This document shows, piece by piece, positions 15,784 through 25,057 of a DNA stretch of 54,118 bases; positions within the stretch are counted from its first letter, which is position 1; each line of letters starts with the position of its first letter. Source of the DNA: Enterococcus_D entomosocium (GTDB lineage: Bacteria > Bacillota > Bacilli > Lactobacillales > Enterococcaceae). Where the stretch lies: NCBI RefSeq assembly GCF_030441895.1, contig NZ_JARJAS010000025.1, one strand, 5' to 3'. The translations under genes were made by a program, and so were the position numbers. Under the pieces are notes generated by a model that saw only the letters and a program-made list of their open reading frames with translations, ran no database searches and was not told the origin of the DNA.

Positions 15784-16320
15784 TTATTGATCGACTTGAA
15801 TATCATAACTGACACCATTTTGGTCAAAAGCTTGTTGATTATCTAGATCTAAGGTGAACTCAAAGGTCCGTCCATCTGCTTTGATCGTCAAATGCTTCCC
15901 TTCAACCGTGTATGATGCATCTTGATAGGTGATCTCATAAATTTGATAAGGGTCGTTGGACAACTGTACCTCTGAATGGGAAAAATGACGCTGAAAATCA
16001 CTTTCGATTTGTCCTTCATACAAGGCAACATCACTAGAGCTGGCTGAACTATCTTCTAAATCTGCCATCGGCAAATACTGCTTAACGATCGTCAACTCAT
16101 TCTCATGAAAATCATAAACCCCTTGGCTTTGCGGAAAGATGACACTCTCATCTTGGATCAGCATCAAATCAAGGTCGCCATTTTCAACCGTTTTTGAGGC
16201 GGAAGTAACAGTTTCAGAAACTTCTTTCGAATCGTTGATGGTTAGCTCCTCTTGGCCACAGCTCACTAAAGCGAGCGCGGCGAAGCATAGAGTGAAAAAA
16301 AATTGCAGGGATTTTTTCAT
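15784..16320 (-). CDS. lipoprotein of unknown function
   Basis: A 178-residue exported lipoprotein. A basic start (MKKS), a hydrophobic stretch and the lipobox LVSC-G mark a signal-peptidase II site near residue 21. The mature part is acidic and serine/aspartate-rich at first, then contains a small beta-rich domain (YQIYEITYQDASYTVEGKH). I recognise no specific family. The ATG at 16320 has AAGGTG 6 nt upstream; the GTG at 16329 is in-frame but poorly placed. It is a single-gene unit with its own terminator. Confidence 0.75.
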   Translation of the reverse strand: MKKSLQFFFTLCFAALALVSCGQEELTINDSKEVSETVTSASKTVENGDLDLMLIQDESVIFPQSQGVYDFHENELTIVKQYLPMADLEDSSASSSDVALYEGQIESDFQRHFSHSEVQLSNDPYQIYEITYQDASYTVEGKHLTIKADGRTFEFTLDLDNQQAFDQNGVSYDIQVDQ

Positions 16321-16599
16321 AAAAAACACCTTCTTACAAAAAGTTGAGGTATACCAATCAAAACTAACGCAAGATACAGATCACACACTTTCCTCGAAGT
16401 TGGTCACGAAGAATGTTCATGCTTTTGTCAAAAACTAGACCCGTTTCAAACGAATCAACGCTTTCTTATTTTAATTAGTATAACAGCAGTTTTTTGCTAA
16501 TGCGGTTTCTTAGAAAAATTTTCGAATTCCCACAATAATTCTAAGCTTTTCTCTCATCAAACTATTGGTTATCCTTATCACCTGCCTGCCAAAGGTTGA

Positions 16600-17013
16600 T
16601 CACAGCATCTTCACGAAGTAAAGCCTATCCGTGCCAAGCACAGGTGTATCCGTAAGCACAGCAAACGGTTCGAAGCCGACTGCTTGGTAGAATTGCGGCG
16701 CTTGGTAGTCTTGGGTGGTAACCGTCACGGAACGACACCCCGCTTTTTTACCGTGATCAAAAAGTGCTTTTATCAATTGTTTCCCGATCCCCTGATTCTG
16801 ATGGCTTGGATCAACTGCTATCAATTGAATATGGATCGTATTGCCTGTCCGTTTCCCAATCACCCCACCAAGTTGATCCTGATTGTCAAAAAAAGCAAAT
16901 GAAAGCTGCTCTTGATCGGAAAAGGCACTCACTGCCTCTGTTTTTTTCGTTGAATGATTGAGCCATTGACAGACTGCCTGACGATTGTCTTCTGCGTTTA
17001 TCGTTTTTATCAT
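16600..17013 (-). CDS. GNAT family N-acetyltransferase
   Basis: A 137-residue single-domain acetyltransferase. The acetyl-CoA loop HQNQGIGKQLIKALFDHG matches the Q-x-x-G-x-G motif and follows the expected strand IQLIAVDPS. The C-terminal FYQAVGFEPF is the usual family ending. The ATG at 17013 is chosen because AGGAG is 10 nt upstream. The frame continues 23 codons further up without a ribosome binding site. Substrate unknown. Divergent from the metallo-hydrolase gene. Confidence 0.85.
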   Translation of the reverse strand: MIKTINAEDNRQAVCQWLNHSTKKTEAVSAFSDQEQLSFAFFDNQDQLGGVIGKRTGNTIHIQLIAVDPSHQNQGIGKQLIKALFDHGKKAGCRSVTVTTQDYQAPQFYQAVGFEPFAVLTDTPVLGTDRLYFVKML

Positions 17014-17111
17014 TAATTTTTCACTCCTAAAAACCTTTCTTTGTTTCCTCTTATACTTTAAGCTATACTTATAGTCAGACACAAGTATTTGTGATCCTAG
17101 GAGGTTTTAGC

Positions 17112-17732
17112 ATGAAAATCATTGGTTTAGTGACAGGACCCGTTCAAGAAAATTGTTACCTAATTTGGAAAGAAGATGTTTTGTTGATTATTGATCCTGG
17201 AGCAGAAGCAGCGAGATTGATCGCTGAGATCGAAAAAACAGGCGCAAAACCAGCAGCGATTTTATTGACCCACACTCATTATGACCATATCGGCGCAGTT
17301 GACCATTTGCGGGATTATTATCAGATCCCCGTTTACGTGAGTCCGCTTGAGCAAGGATGGCTAAGTGATCCTATGAAAAACCTTTCTGGCCGTCATCCTG
17401 AATTAGGAACCATCACCGCACGTCCAGCTGAATTCGAGCTAGAATTGAAAGAGTACGAGATAGCTGGCATGTCCTTTAAGGTTGTTGCAACCCCGGGTCA
17501 TTCCATTGGCAGCGTCAGTTTTATTTTTGACAATTTTGTCGTTTCCGGAGACGCCTTATTTAAAGGTAGCATTGGTCGGACAGACCTGCCAACCGGAAAT
17601 TTGGAACAATTGCTGACCAGCATCCAAACGCAACTCTTTGTTTTACCGAATCAAATGGCGGTCTATCCTGGCCACGGAGAACCAACAACGATCGAAATTG
17701 AGAAACGGACCAATCCGTTTTTTAACGCATAA
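17112..17732 (+). CDS. metallo-beta-lactamase fold hydrolase (glyoxalase II-like)
   Basis: A 206-residue cytoplasmic hydrolase. The binuclear zinc motif HTHYDH, the later GHSIGSV, the aspartate in VSGDALF, and a final histidine in YPGHGEPT are all present. This is the compact YqgX-like subgroup often called hydroxyacylglutathione hydrolase-like, but the lengthened substrate domain of true glyoxalase II is missing. The start at 17112 follows TAGGAGG at 7 nt. The next gene begins 35 nt later, with its own GGAGG. Confidence 0.88.
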   Translation: MKIIGLVTGPVQENCYLIWKEDVLLIIDPGAEAARLIAEIEKTGAKPAAILLTHTHYDHIGAVDHLRDYYQIPVYVSPLEQGWLSDPMKNLSGRHPELGTITARPAEFELELKEYEIAGMSFKVVATPGHSIGSVSFIFDNFVVSGDALFKGSIGRTDLPTGNLEQLLTSIQTQLFVLPNQMAVYPGHGEPTTIEIEKRTNPFFNA

Positions 17733-17766
17733 ACGTATGACGAATCAAAAGGAGGAATAACTAGTT

Positions 17767-18471
17767 ATGGCAAAGACGGAATTGTATGTCGTGCGTCACG
17801 GAAAAACAATGTTTAACACATTGCAGCGGGTGCAAGGCTGGTGTGACACCCCATTGACTCGAACCGGTGAACAAGGCATCCACTATTTAGGCCTTGGGTT
17901 ACGCGATGTGGATTTTGTAGAAGCAGTATCCAGTGACAGCGGTCGAGCGATTGAAACCATGCGTCTGATACTGGGTGAACATGTCAGAGGACCGGAGATC
18001 CCTTATCACATCGACAAACGGATTCGTGAATGGTGCTTTGGCTCCCTCGAAGGGGCCTATGATGCAGAAATGTGGGGCGTTCTGCCGCGGATTCTTGATT
18101 TTCCTGATTATGATGAGATGATTGCTAATCATGTCACGTTTGAGGCGATCGCCAATGCGATCTACCACGCCGATACAGCCAATTGGGCGGAAACCTTTGA
18201 TGTGTTGACCGAACGTGTCAAAACAGGGTTTGAAGATATCGCCTATCGCGTTGAGAAAAAAGGCGGCGGCAATGCGTTAGTTGTGTCTCACGGCTTAACG
18301 ATCGCTTTTCTTTTGCATCTGATCAATGATGAGAACAATGTTCGTATGGATATTGAAAATGGTTCGGTCACTCGACTGATCTACGAAGACGGCAGCTTTA
18401 CCATCGCCGAAGTTGGTAACACAGAATACATCAAAAAAGGCTTAGCGCTCTCTCAAGAGTTTTTGTCCTAA
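17767..18471 (+). CDS. histidine phosphatase family protein
   Basis: A 234-residue phosphatase of the branch including PhoE and GpmB-like enzymes. The phosphohistidine motif VVRHGKTMFN is at residues 7-16, the second catalytic histidine is in VVSHGLTIAF, and the acidic catalytic region is in REWCFGSLEG. It probably removes phosphate from a small metabolite. Genuine phosphoglycerate mutase activity is covered by gpmA at 41240-41902. Ends in a strong terminator. Confidence 0.88.
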   Translation: MAKTELYVVRHGKTMFNTLQRVQGWCDTPLTRTGEQGIHYLGLGLRDVDFVEAVSSDSGRAIETMRLILGEHVRGPEIPYHIDKRIREWCFGSLEGAYDAEMWGVLPRILDFPDYDEMIANHVTFEAIANAIYHADTANWAETFDVLTERVKTGFEDIAYRVEKKGGGNALVVSHGLTIAFLLHLINDENNVRMDIENGSVTRLIYEDGSFTIAEVGNTEYIKKGLALSQEFLS

Positions 18472-18505
18472 GAGAAACCTCTGACGGCTAATCAATTTCT
18501 TCAAG

Positions 18506-18546
18506 AAAGGAGCAGTTTTTGTTTTAAAAACTGCCCTCTTTTTTTA
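18506..18546 (+). terminator. terminator of the histidine phosphatase operon
   Basis: AAAGGAGCAGTTTTT pairs with AAAAACTGCCCTCTT around a short loop, followed by T residues (18539-18545). Confidence 0.75.
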
Positions 18547-18555
18547 GGAAAAAGA

Positions 18556-18584
18556 TTGGTATTCGAATCAGGAAACGTTATACT
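18556..18584 (+). promoter_or_regulatory. promoter of uppP
   Basis: -35 TTGGTA (18556-18561), 17-bp spacer, -10 TATACT (18579-18584). Confidence 0.6.
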
Positions 18585-18619
18585 AAGAGTTGTATTTTGT
18601 CATAGAAAGGACTGGACCA

Positions 18620-19453
18620 ATGTTTTTTACAAATTTTATAAAAGCGATTTTATTTGGGATCATTGAAGGGATCACGGAATGGCTGCCAATTAGCAGCACT
18701 GGTCACTTGATTCTTGCCGACGAATTTATCGGTTTGAATGTTACCCCCGAATTTATGACGATGTTCAATGTTGTCATTCAATTGGGCGCGATACTAGCGG
18801 TCGTCTACTTATATTTCCATAAACTGAACCCTTTTTCCCCACAAAAAAATGAAATAGAGAAAAAAGATACGTGGACGTTATGGTTTAAAGTTATTGTTGC
18901 GGTCTTGCCATCGGTTATTATCGGATTGCCGTTAGATGATTGGTTAGATGCGCACTTCTACAACTTTTTCTCCGTTTCGATCGTCTTGATCGTTTATGGG
19001 ATCGGCTTTATCGTAGTTGAAAAACGAAACAAGAATAAAGCACCGAAATGTACCGATTTGAACAAATTCACCTACAAAGCGGCCTTGATTGTCGGCATGT
19101 TCCAGGTATTGGCATTGATCCCAGGAACTTCTCGTTCTGGTGCTACTATCTTAGGTGCTATCATGATCGGCGCTTCTCGTTATGTTGCTGCTGAATTTTC
19201 ATTTTTCTTAGGTATTCCCACCATGTTTGGTGCCAGTGCCTTGAAAATCTTCAAGTTTTTGAAAGATGGCAATGCCTTTGATTTCCAAGGAACCGTCATC
19301 TTATTAACAGGAACCATCGTCTCATTCATCGTTTCAATCATCGCGATCCGTTTCTTGATGAACTACATCAAGCGTAACGATTTTACCGTATTTGGATGGT
19401 ATCGTATCGTTTTAGGAATCATTTTGATCGGCTATTGGCTGATCCAATTATAA
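18620..19453 (+). CDS. uppP: undecaprenyl-diphosphatase UppP (BacA)
   Basis: A 277-residue polytopic membrane enzyme that dephosphorylates undecaprenyl pyrophosphate, recycling the lipid carrier for peptidoglycan and other wall polymers; it also sets basal bacitracin tolerance. Both signature motifs are present: EGITEWLPISSTGHLIL near the N-terminus and PGTSRSGATI in the middle. The ATG at 18620 has AAAGGA upstream. An upstream in-frame start at 18590 has no site. Single-gene unit between its own promoter and terminator. Confidence 0.95.
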   Translation: MFFTNFIKAILFGIIEGITEWLPISSTGHLILADEFIGLNVTPEFMTMFNVVIQLGAILAVVYLYFHKLNPFSPQKNEIEKKDTWTLWFKVIVAVLPSVIIGLPLDDWLDAHFYNFFSVSIVLIVYGIGFIVVEKRNKNKAPKCTDLNKFTYKAALIVGMFQVLALIPGTSRSGATILGAIMIGASRYVAAEFSFFLGIPTMFGASALKIFKFLKDGNAFDFQGTVILLTGTIVSFIVSIIAIRFLMNYIKRNDFTVFGWYRIVLGIILIGYWLIQL

Positions 19454-19455
19454 GC

Positions 19456-19507
19456 AAAAAGAGCAACTCTTGTGGCACTTACCTGCCCAAGAGTTGCTCT
19501 TTTTTTG
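19456..19507. terminator. bidirectional terminator between uppP and the PhoU-like gene
   Basis: AAAAAGAGCAACTCTTG pairs with CAAGAGTTGCTCTTTTT around a 15-nt loop, with T-runs on both strands. It serves the converging uppP and DUF47/PiT transcripts. Confidence 0.85.
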
Positions 19508-19527
19508 TTTGAAAGGTCTCTAGTTCC

Positions 19528-20151
19528 TCACGTGTTTTTGATTACCATACCGTCAATAATATCCACCGCACTTTCGGTGTCGTTGATAATTGATTCAAAA
19601 CGATCATAAACATCTTTCCATTTAATGATTTCAAGAACGTCCGTTTCGTCTGTGAATAACGCTTTTTTCATTTTTGAATACAAACGGTCTGCTTCTGATT
19701 CAATCGTATTCACATCATTAATCATTTGACGCAATGTTTTTGAATTTTTGAACTTAGGAAATTCTTTTAAGGCCGTTTCAACGCCTTGTGTCGCTTGAAC
19801 GATCATTCCAGCAAATAAGTTGGTTTCAGGGCGGATCTTCGTAATGACCAAATTCTCAAATAAATAAGTCAGTCCCATAATGCCATCCAAAATATCATCT
19901 AGACGCTCTGAAATGACTAGGATGTCCTCGCGATCGATAGGGGTGATAAATGAATCATATAACTCATTGGTTAGCTCAGCGATCACTTTATCCCCTTCTT
20001 TTTCCAAAGCATGAATCTCAGCTGCTGCTTCGGTCAATGCTCGTTCAGAATAATCGTTGATCAAAAGCGAAAAACGTTTGGCAGCTAAATGGCCGTTCGT
20101 CGCCAACTGCTCCATTGCTGCAAAATAATCGAATCCTTTTTTTCGTGCCAT
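19528..20151 (-). CDS. DUF47 (PhoU-like) accessory protein of the phosphate transporter
   Basis: A 207-residue all-helical protein of the DUF47 family, PhoU-like in fold, with conserved acidic residues in DREDILVISERLDDILD. Members are encoded with PiT permeases and are thought to modulate phosphate entry. It begins 12 nt after the permease stop codon, so the two are co-translated. The strong link to PiT rather than to a pst cluster fits this role. Confidence 0.9.
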   Translation of the reverse strand: MARKKGFDYFAAMEQLATNGHLAAKRFSLLINDYSERALTEAAAEIHALEKEGDKVIAELTNELYDSFITPIDREDILVISERLDDILDGIMGLTYLFENLVITKIRPETNLFAGMIVQATQGVETALKEFPKFKNSKTLRQMINDVNTIESEADRLYSKMKKALFTDETDVLEIIKWKDVYDRFESIINDTESAVDIIDGMVIKNT

Positions 20152-20163
20152 TACTTTCTCTCC

Positions 20164-21183
20164 TCACAAAATTAGCAATAAAAATTTGACCATTAGAAAC
20201 GCAATCAATCCACAGCCAGGAAAGGTTAAAATCCAAGCATAGATCATTTCTTTTACAATGCGCCAATCAACGCTAGAAAAACGCCGAGACGCTCCAACGC
20301 CCATGATAGCGGTCGTTTTCGTGTGCGTTGTTGAAACTGGGATACCAAATACGGAAGACAAGAACAAACAGATTGCTGCAGTAACATCTGCAGAAAAGCC
20401 TTGGTATTTTTCCAGTTTTACCATATCCATCCCCACTGATTTAATGATCTTTATCCCACCGACCGATGTACCGATCCCCATGGTCAAGGAACAAAGAACC
20501 ATCACCCACAGTGGGATGGCAAAGCCATTGCCGGTCTTTTCAGCAAGATTGTTGTAAAAAAGGCCTAACATGAACACACCCATGAATTTTTGTCCATCTT
20601 GGGCACCATGCAAGAAGGCATTGGCACCAGCCGCGATGGCTTGACCAACCGTAAAAATTTTGTTGGCTTTTCGCCGTTGGGTATCGCGAAAGAGCCATAC
20701 GATCAGTTTCGTGATCAAAAATCCACCAATAAACCCCATTAACGTAGACACAACGAGACCGATTAAGACTTTCATCCATTCTTCACCGTTGACTGCATGT
20801 AAACCACCCAGAGCCATGGCAGCCCCTGTCAATCCCGCAATCAATGCGTGAGATTCACTGGTTGGGATCCCAAAATACCAAGCTGCGACCGTCCAAACAA
20901 CAATTGAAAACAAGGCAGCGGCTAATGCGATCTGTGAGACCCGAAAACTCCCGCCTGAGTAAAAAGTCACAATATTACTGATGGTTTCTGCAACTTGCGC
21001 ATTAAAATACGTCATCACCAGCACACCTAAGAAATTCATGACGACTGCCATGCCAATGGCGATATTCGGGCGTAAGACTCTCGTGGAGACAGCGGTTGCA
21101 ATAGCATTCGGCGCATCCGTCCACCCGTTGACGAAAATCACCCCTAATGACAAGACAATCGTTAGAAACAAAGCGATATTCAC
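20164..21183 (-). CDS. PiT family inorganic phosphate transporter
   Basis: A 339-residue membrane permease with about ten helices and the internally duplicated PiT signature (VNGWTDAPNAIATAVSTR near the N-terminus and the second repeat FGIPVSTTHTKTTAIMGVG). It imports phosphate, probably as metal-phosphate or with cations. The start is set at GTG 21183 because GGGGG lies 7 nt upstream. The ATG at 21219 has none. Upstream it is divergent from rpsT. Confidence 0.9.
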   Translation of the reverse strand: MNIALFLTIVLSLGVIFVNGWTDAPNAIATAVSTRVLRPNIAIGMAVVMNFLGVLVMTYFNAQVAETISNIVTFYSGGSFRVSQIALAAALFSIVVWTVAAWYFGIPTSESHALIAGLTGAAMALGGLHAVNGEEWMKVLIGLVVSTLMGFIGGFLITKLIVWLFRDTQRRKANKIFTVGQAIAAGANAFLHGAQDGQKFMGVFMLGLFYNNLAEKTGNGFAIPLWVMVLCSLTMGIGTSVGGIKIIKSVGMDMVKLEKYQGFSADVTAAICLFLSSVFGIPVSTTHTKTTAIMGVGASRRFSSVDWRIVKEMIYAWILTFPGCGLIAFLMVKFLLLIL

Positions 21184-21364
21184 ATAGATTCCCCCATTTA
21201 AAAATTCCGAAGTAATCATAGCATAGAAAGCTCTTTCTGTGTAAACTTTTTATAACTATTCAGTAAAAAATGTGTAAAGAAGCATTTTTCAAAACCATAA
21301 AGCAAAAAATAGCACGGCCAAAAAACAAATTTTTGTGTTAAGTAAAATTTCTTTACAACTTTTA

Positions 21365-21393
21365 TTGCAATCACTCTTGGCATTAGGTATAAT
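21365..21393 (+). promoter_or_regulatory. promoter of rpsT
   Basis: -35 TTGCAA (21365-21370), 17-bp spacer, perfect -10 TATAAT (21388-21393), about 60 nt upstream of the S20 start. Confidence 0.75.
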
Positions 21394-21455
21394 GACTAGT
21401 GTTGATTTATACGTTTTCTAAACGTAATTGAACTTTTTTTTCGGAGGTGAAATAC

Positions 21456-21710
21456 ATGCCAAACATTGAATCTGCAATCAAACGTGTTCGCACAAGCGAA
21501 GCGGCTAATGCTAAGAATTCATCTCAAGTAAGCACAATGCGTACAGCAATCAAAAAATTTGATCAAGCTGTTGAAGCTGGTGCTGATAACGTAGATGCGT
21601 TATATAAAGATGCTGTTAAAGCAATCGATATGGCTGAGACTAAAGGATTGATCCACAAGAACAAAGCTAGTCGCGACAAATCTCGTTTAAGTAAAAAAAT
21701 TGCAAAATAA
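21456..21710 (+). CDS. rpsT: 30S ribosomal protein S20
   Basis: An 84-residue, highly basic ribosomal protein that binds 16S rRNA. The start MPNIESAIKRVRTSE and the end of the form KNKASRDKSRLSKKI are diagnostic. ATG at 21456 is preceded by GGAGGTG. Divergent-convergent layout with the comE-holA operon is the standard Firmicutes arrangement. Confidence 0.97.
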   Translation: MPNIESAIKRVRTSEAANAKNSSQVSTMRTAIKKFDQAVEAGADNVDALYKDAVKAIDMAETKGLIHKNKASRDKSRLSKKIAK

Positions 21711-21719
21711 GCAAATTAA

Positions 21720-21759
21720 GAAAGGCGCAGCAATCATCGATTGCTGCGCCTTTCTTTTT
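21720..21759 (+). terminator. terminator of rpsT
   Basis: GAAAGGCGCAGCAATC and GATTGCTGCGCCTTTC form a nearly perfect 16-bp stem followed by TTTTT. Confidence 0.9.
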
Positions 21760-21762
21760 GAC

Positions 21763-22782
21763 TTACTGTTTGCCATGTTTTAAAACAAATAGCTGGAACA
21801 AATACTCTTTGTCCATCTGGCCACTTTTTACTAAGTAATCATTTTCGATCAATTCGTTATAGAGTGCCGCTAATTGCTTTTCTCCAAAGCCTCGCGCTTG
21901 CTGCATCGCTAACTTCACTCGGTACGGATGAATCCCCAACGTTTCTGCGATATTGGCTTGCTGGTAGCCAATTTTCATCAAAATCGCTGCCTGTAACAGT
22001 AGACGGACTTGGCTGATCAAAATAGCATTGATCTTGATCGTCTCTTCCCCTTGCAATAATAGATCGTCATACAAGCGCAACGCATCCGATACGTTCCCCT
22101 TTAAGACATCACTGGTTAATTCAAAGACATTATGTTCCAACGTCTTAGGGATCAACTGCAAGACGATCTCTTTCGTGATTTTATTGCCGTTTCCTGCATA
22201 CAATCGTAGTTTCTGTAACTCCTGCATCGCTTTTGATAGTTGCAGATCCGTTAACCGTAAAAACAAATCAAACGCCTCTCGGCTCATCTCGATGCCATCA
22301 TTGGCCAACGACTGTTGGAGATACTGACGCACGTCGGCTTCTTTCATAGGTGCGACATCAATCACAACTGCGGCTTTCTTCAGCTGCTTAGTAATTTTTT
22401 TCCGTTCATCTAATTTATCGACATCTGCAAAAATCACCATTACCGATGATTCCAATGGGTCTTTGATGTAATTCAAAAAATCATCTAGGTCATGCTCAGG
22501 TGCATTGCTCTTTTTTTCAGCCGTTAAGAAAAATGGCCGCTCAACGAAAAGTAATCGCTGATCGCCAAAAAAAGGCAACGATTGGGCTTCTTGGATCACC
22601 ATATCAAGGGGATCTTTCTCCATGTCAAAGGAAGCAAAATTCAGATCATCTTTCCCAACGGAAAAACGCTCCAAAAAGGCCGTGCGAACTTGCTCTTGTA
22701 AAAACATTTCACTGCCGATGACTAGATAAATCGATTGCAACTCCTTGGTTCGAATTGCTTGCAACGCTTTTTGTAATTCCAT
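21763..22782 (-). CDS. holA: DNA polymerase III subunit delta
   Basis: A 339-residue clamp-loader subunit that opens the sliding clamp. N-terminal Rossmann-type region SIYLVIGSEMFLQEQV, the AAA+-like middle, and the C-terminal helical collar domain (ENDYLVKSGQMDKEYLFQLFVLKH) match HolA. The ATG at 22782 is chosen because GGGGGG lies 4 nt upstream. The gene follows comEC closely, as in most Firmicutes. Confidence 0.94.
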   Translation of the reverse strand: MELQKALQAIRTKELQSIYLVIGSEMFLQEQVRTAFLERFSVGKDDLNFASFDMEKDPLDMVIQEAQSLPFFGDQRLLFVERPFFLTAEKKSNAPEHDLDDFLNYIKDPLESSVMVIFADVDKLDERKKITKQLKKAAVVIDVAPMKEADVRQYLQQSLANDGIEMSREAFDLFLRLTDLQLSKAMQELQKLRLYAGNGNKITKEIVLQLIPKTLEHNVFELTSDVLKGNVSDALRLYDDLLLQGEETIKINAILISQVRLLLQAAILMKIGYQQANIAETLGIHPYRVKLAMQQARGFGEKQLAALYNELIENDYLVKSGQMDKEYLFQLFVLKHGKQ

Positions 22783-22813
22783 CGTTCCCCCCGCTTTCAT
22801 TCTTATCCTACCA

Positions 22814-25057
22814 TTAGTCAATCGGATAGTCTAGCAGCGTTTTTATCAAAAATGATTGTTGTTTTTCAGACCAAATAAATTGGATCATGCCTTGCTGATC
22901 GGTTCGCAAAACGGTCTGATTTACCAACGTTTCAAGCACCTCTTCATGAGGATGCCCGTACCGATTGTTCCGTCCACTTGAAACGATCCCGAATTGGGGA
23001 TCGATTGCCGCAACAAACTCAGGTGCCGTCGAGGTTCGACTGCCATGATGCCCTAGTTTCAATACATCAACTTTAAGATTCGGATAATCATGAATCAACT
23101 TTTTTTCCCCTGCTTGTTCGAGATCGCCAGTAAATAAAAATGTTTTATCCCCTACCTTGGTTTTAATCACCAGCGAATCTTCGTTTTGCCCTGCACCTGA
23201 TTCTGGTGCCAATACTTGCAACTGAAGGAAATCACCCACTACTTGGCCAACCGTCGTCCAAACAACGCTTGTCTGCTTAGGCAGTTCGTTTAAAAGCTTG
23301 GCGATGCGGTGATCTTGTTCACTTCCTGGTACGAGATATAACGTTTCAACGGGGATCGCCTTCATCAATGCTAGTGCGTCCCCCATATGGTCCGTGTCCC
23401 CATGAGTTAGAAACAAACCAGTAATCTTCCTGACTCCCTCCCCTTTCAAAAAAGGAATCAGTGTAGATTCCGCGGCAGCTTGTCGTTTGCGCTCTTGCCA
23501 GTTTTCTTTCGGAAAAGACAGAGAACCTCCAGTATCGATCACATAAACTTCGCGATTTTTTTCTGCCTGTAAAACGATACTATCGCCTTGACCAACGTCG
23601 ACATAACTAATGGTGGGTAAAACGCGATTCTTCTGAAAGACGATTGGTACAACAAGCGAAAAACAGATCACCAGCAGCCACCGTTTCTTTTGGTAACAGA
23701 GCAAGCTGAGCAAACAACAACTAGCAGCCAATCCTGCAGGAACGGCACCCACCGTTATCGACACGCCTCCTACAGCGCCCACGACAACTTCCATAAGCAG
23801 CAAAAGCCCTTCAAAAAGGGCAATCAGCCCACTGATGGTTGGGAAAAGTGTCCCAGCAATGAAAATTACGAAACAGGCTGGCAGCAAAACCAATTGAAAA
23901 AATGGTAAAAAGACAAACGTCAAAAAGCCCCCAAATAATGGGAATTCATAAAAGAGCGAGACAATGACAGGCGCAGCCAGCACCGTGAGGAACTGACTAC
24001 GCCAAAACCACGTCAGTTTGATCGGTCGCTGCATTACTATCAGGAAGGTCATCAAAAGACTTAGTTGCCCCGATGTTTGAAGCAATACTTTGGGATCAAT
24101 GAATAAAAGAGCCGTTAAGACGATCCCATAATGATCACTTGCCGATAGCCGTTGTTGATAAAGAGTTGTTACTTCAGTAACCGATAATGCCAAGACAGCA
24201 CGCCAGACACTAATGCCGCCGCCACAAAGACCAATTACGGCTAAGAAAAAGACCCCCATTGGCAACAGCATTTCTTTTTGCGTAAACCCCAATCGGCAGA
24301 AGCATCCGCGAAACCATTTGAAAAATAAGACGACATGCATTCCTGAGATCGTAAAGAAATGCAATAAGCCACTAGCATGATACATTTGACGTACTTCTTG
24401 AAAGCCATGGTCTTTAAAACCAAAGAGCAACGCATTGATATAGGCAGCTGAGCGTTCAGGAAAGATTCGTTGAACAGAAGAAATAACATCTGCTCGAACT
24501 TTTGCAAGTGAAAAGCCTGCATCTGCTTCTTCCATCCCTACCATTTGCTCGATATGGACTGTGCCAATAATTGATCGACTAGCCAGATAGGCAGAATAGT
24601 CAAATCCATGGCGGTTTCGTGGTTTTTCAGGAAGAGAAAAAAATCCTTTCACCAGCAGCTTTCTCCCCCAATCGGATCGATCCTGCCATTGCTGTTTTTC
24701 AGTCTCTGAAGAAATTGTGTAACGGCCAATCACTTTACCTGCAGAGGATTTTGCTTCAAATGTAAGTAGATCGCCATTGATTTTGATCGTGTCTGGCAGC
24801 ACATTGACTACCCCTTGATACTCACCTTCTTGTATGTTCCCAGTCCGAGAAAGAGAAACGCGGACACTTAACAGCAACAGTCCGACAAAACAAATCATGC
24901 ACAAAAATGCTTGTCGTTTTAAGACAAGCATCCCGAAATAATAAAGTGCAATGAGTCCCAGTAAGATGGACTGCCGATAGTAAGCAGTCACCGAACAAGC
25001 AAAAATAATACTAAGAAATAAAAATGAATCAGTTCTTTTTTGTTGGTTGTGCATCAT
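22814..25057 (-). CDS. comEC: ComEC/Rec2 DNA uptake channel
   Basis: A 747-residue polytopic membrane protein that forms the channel for single-stranded DNA entry during transformation. It has an N-terminal membrane and soluble DUF4131 region, a competence domain with many helices (FTISGMHVVLFFKWF, the family signature), and a C-terminal metallo-beta-lactamase domain with THGDTDHMGD. It is full-length with no frameshift. It overlaps comEB by 29 nt and lacks a strong ribosome binding site, so it is probably translated by coupling. Two adjacent ATG codons (25057, 25054) are possible starts. Confidence 0.95.
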   Translation of the reverse strand: MMHNQQKRTDSFLFLSIIFACSVTAYYRQSILLGLIALYYFGMLVLKRQAFLCMICFVGLLLLSVRVSLSRTGNIQEGEYQGVVNVLPDTIKINGDLLTFEAKSSAGKVIGRYTISSETEKQQWQDRSDWGRKLLVKGFFSLPEKPRNRHGFDYSAYLASRSIIGTVHIEQMVGMEEADAGFSLAKVRADVISSVQRIFPERSAAYINALLFGFKDHGFQEVRQMYHASGLLHFFTISGMHVVLFFKWFRGCFCRLGFTQKEMLLPMGVFFLAVIGLCGGGISVWRAVLALSVTEVTTLYQQRLSASDHYGIVLTALLFIDPKVLLQTSGQLSLLMTFLIVMQRPIKLTWFWRSQFLTVLAAPVIVSLFYEFPLFGGFLTFVFLPFFQLVLLPACFVIFIAGTLFPTISGLIALFEGLLLLMEVVVGAVGGVSITVGAVPAGLAASCCLLSLLCYQKKRWLLVICFSLVVPIVFQKNRVLPTISYVDVGQGDSIVLQAEKNREVYVIDTGGSLSFPKENWQERKRQAAAESTLIPFLKGEGVRKITGLFLTHGDTDHMGDALALMKAIPVETLYLVPGSEQDHRIAKLLNELPKQTSVVWTTVGQVVGDFLQLQVLAPESGAGQNEDSLVIKTKVGDKTFLFTGDLEQAGEKKLIHDYPNLKVDVLKLGHHGSRTSTAPEFVAAIDPQFGIVSSGRNNRYGHPHEEVLETLVNQTVLRTDQQGMIQFIWSEKQQSFLIKTLLDYPID

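Noticed and set aside
17112..17732. beta-lactamase resistance gene
   Set aside because: The HxHxDH fold is shared by many hydrolases; there is no signal peptide and the sequence resembles YqgX/glyoxalase II-like cytoplasmic enzymes.
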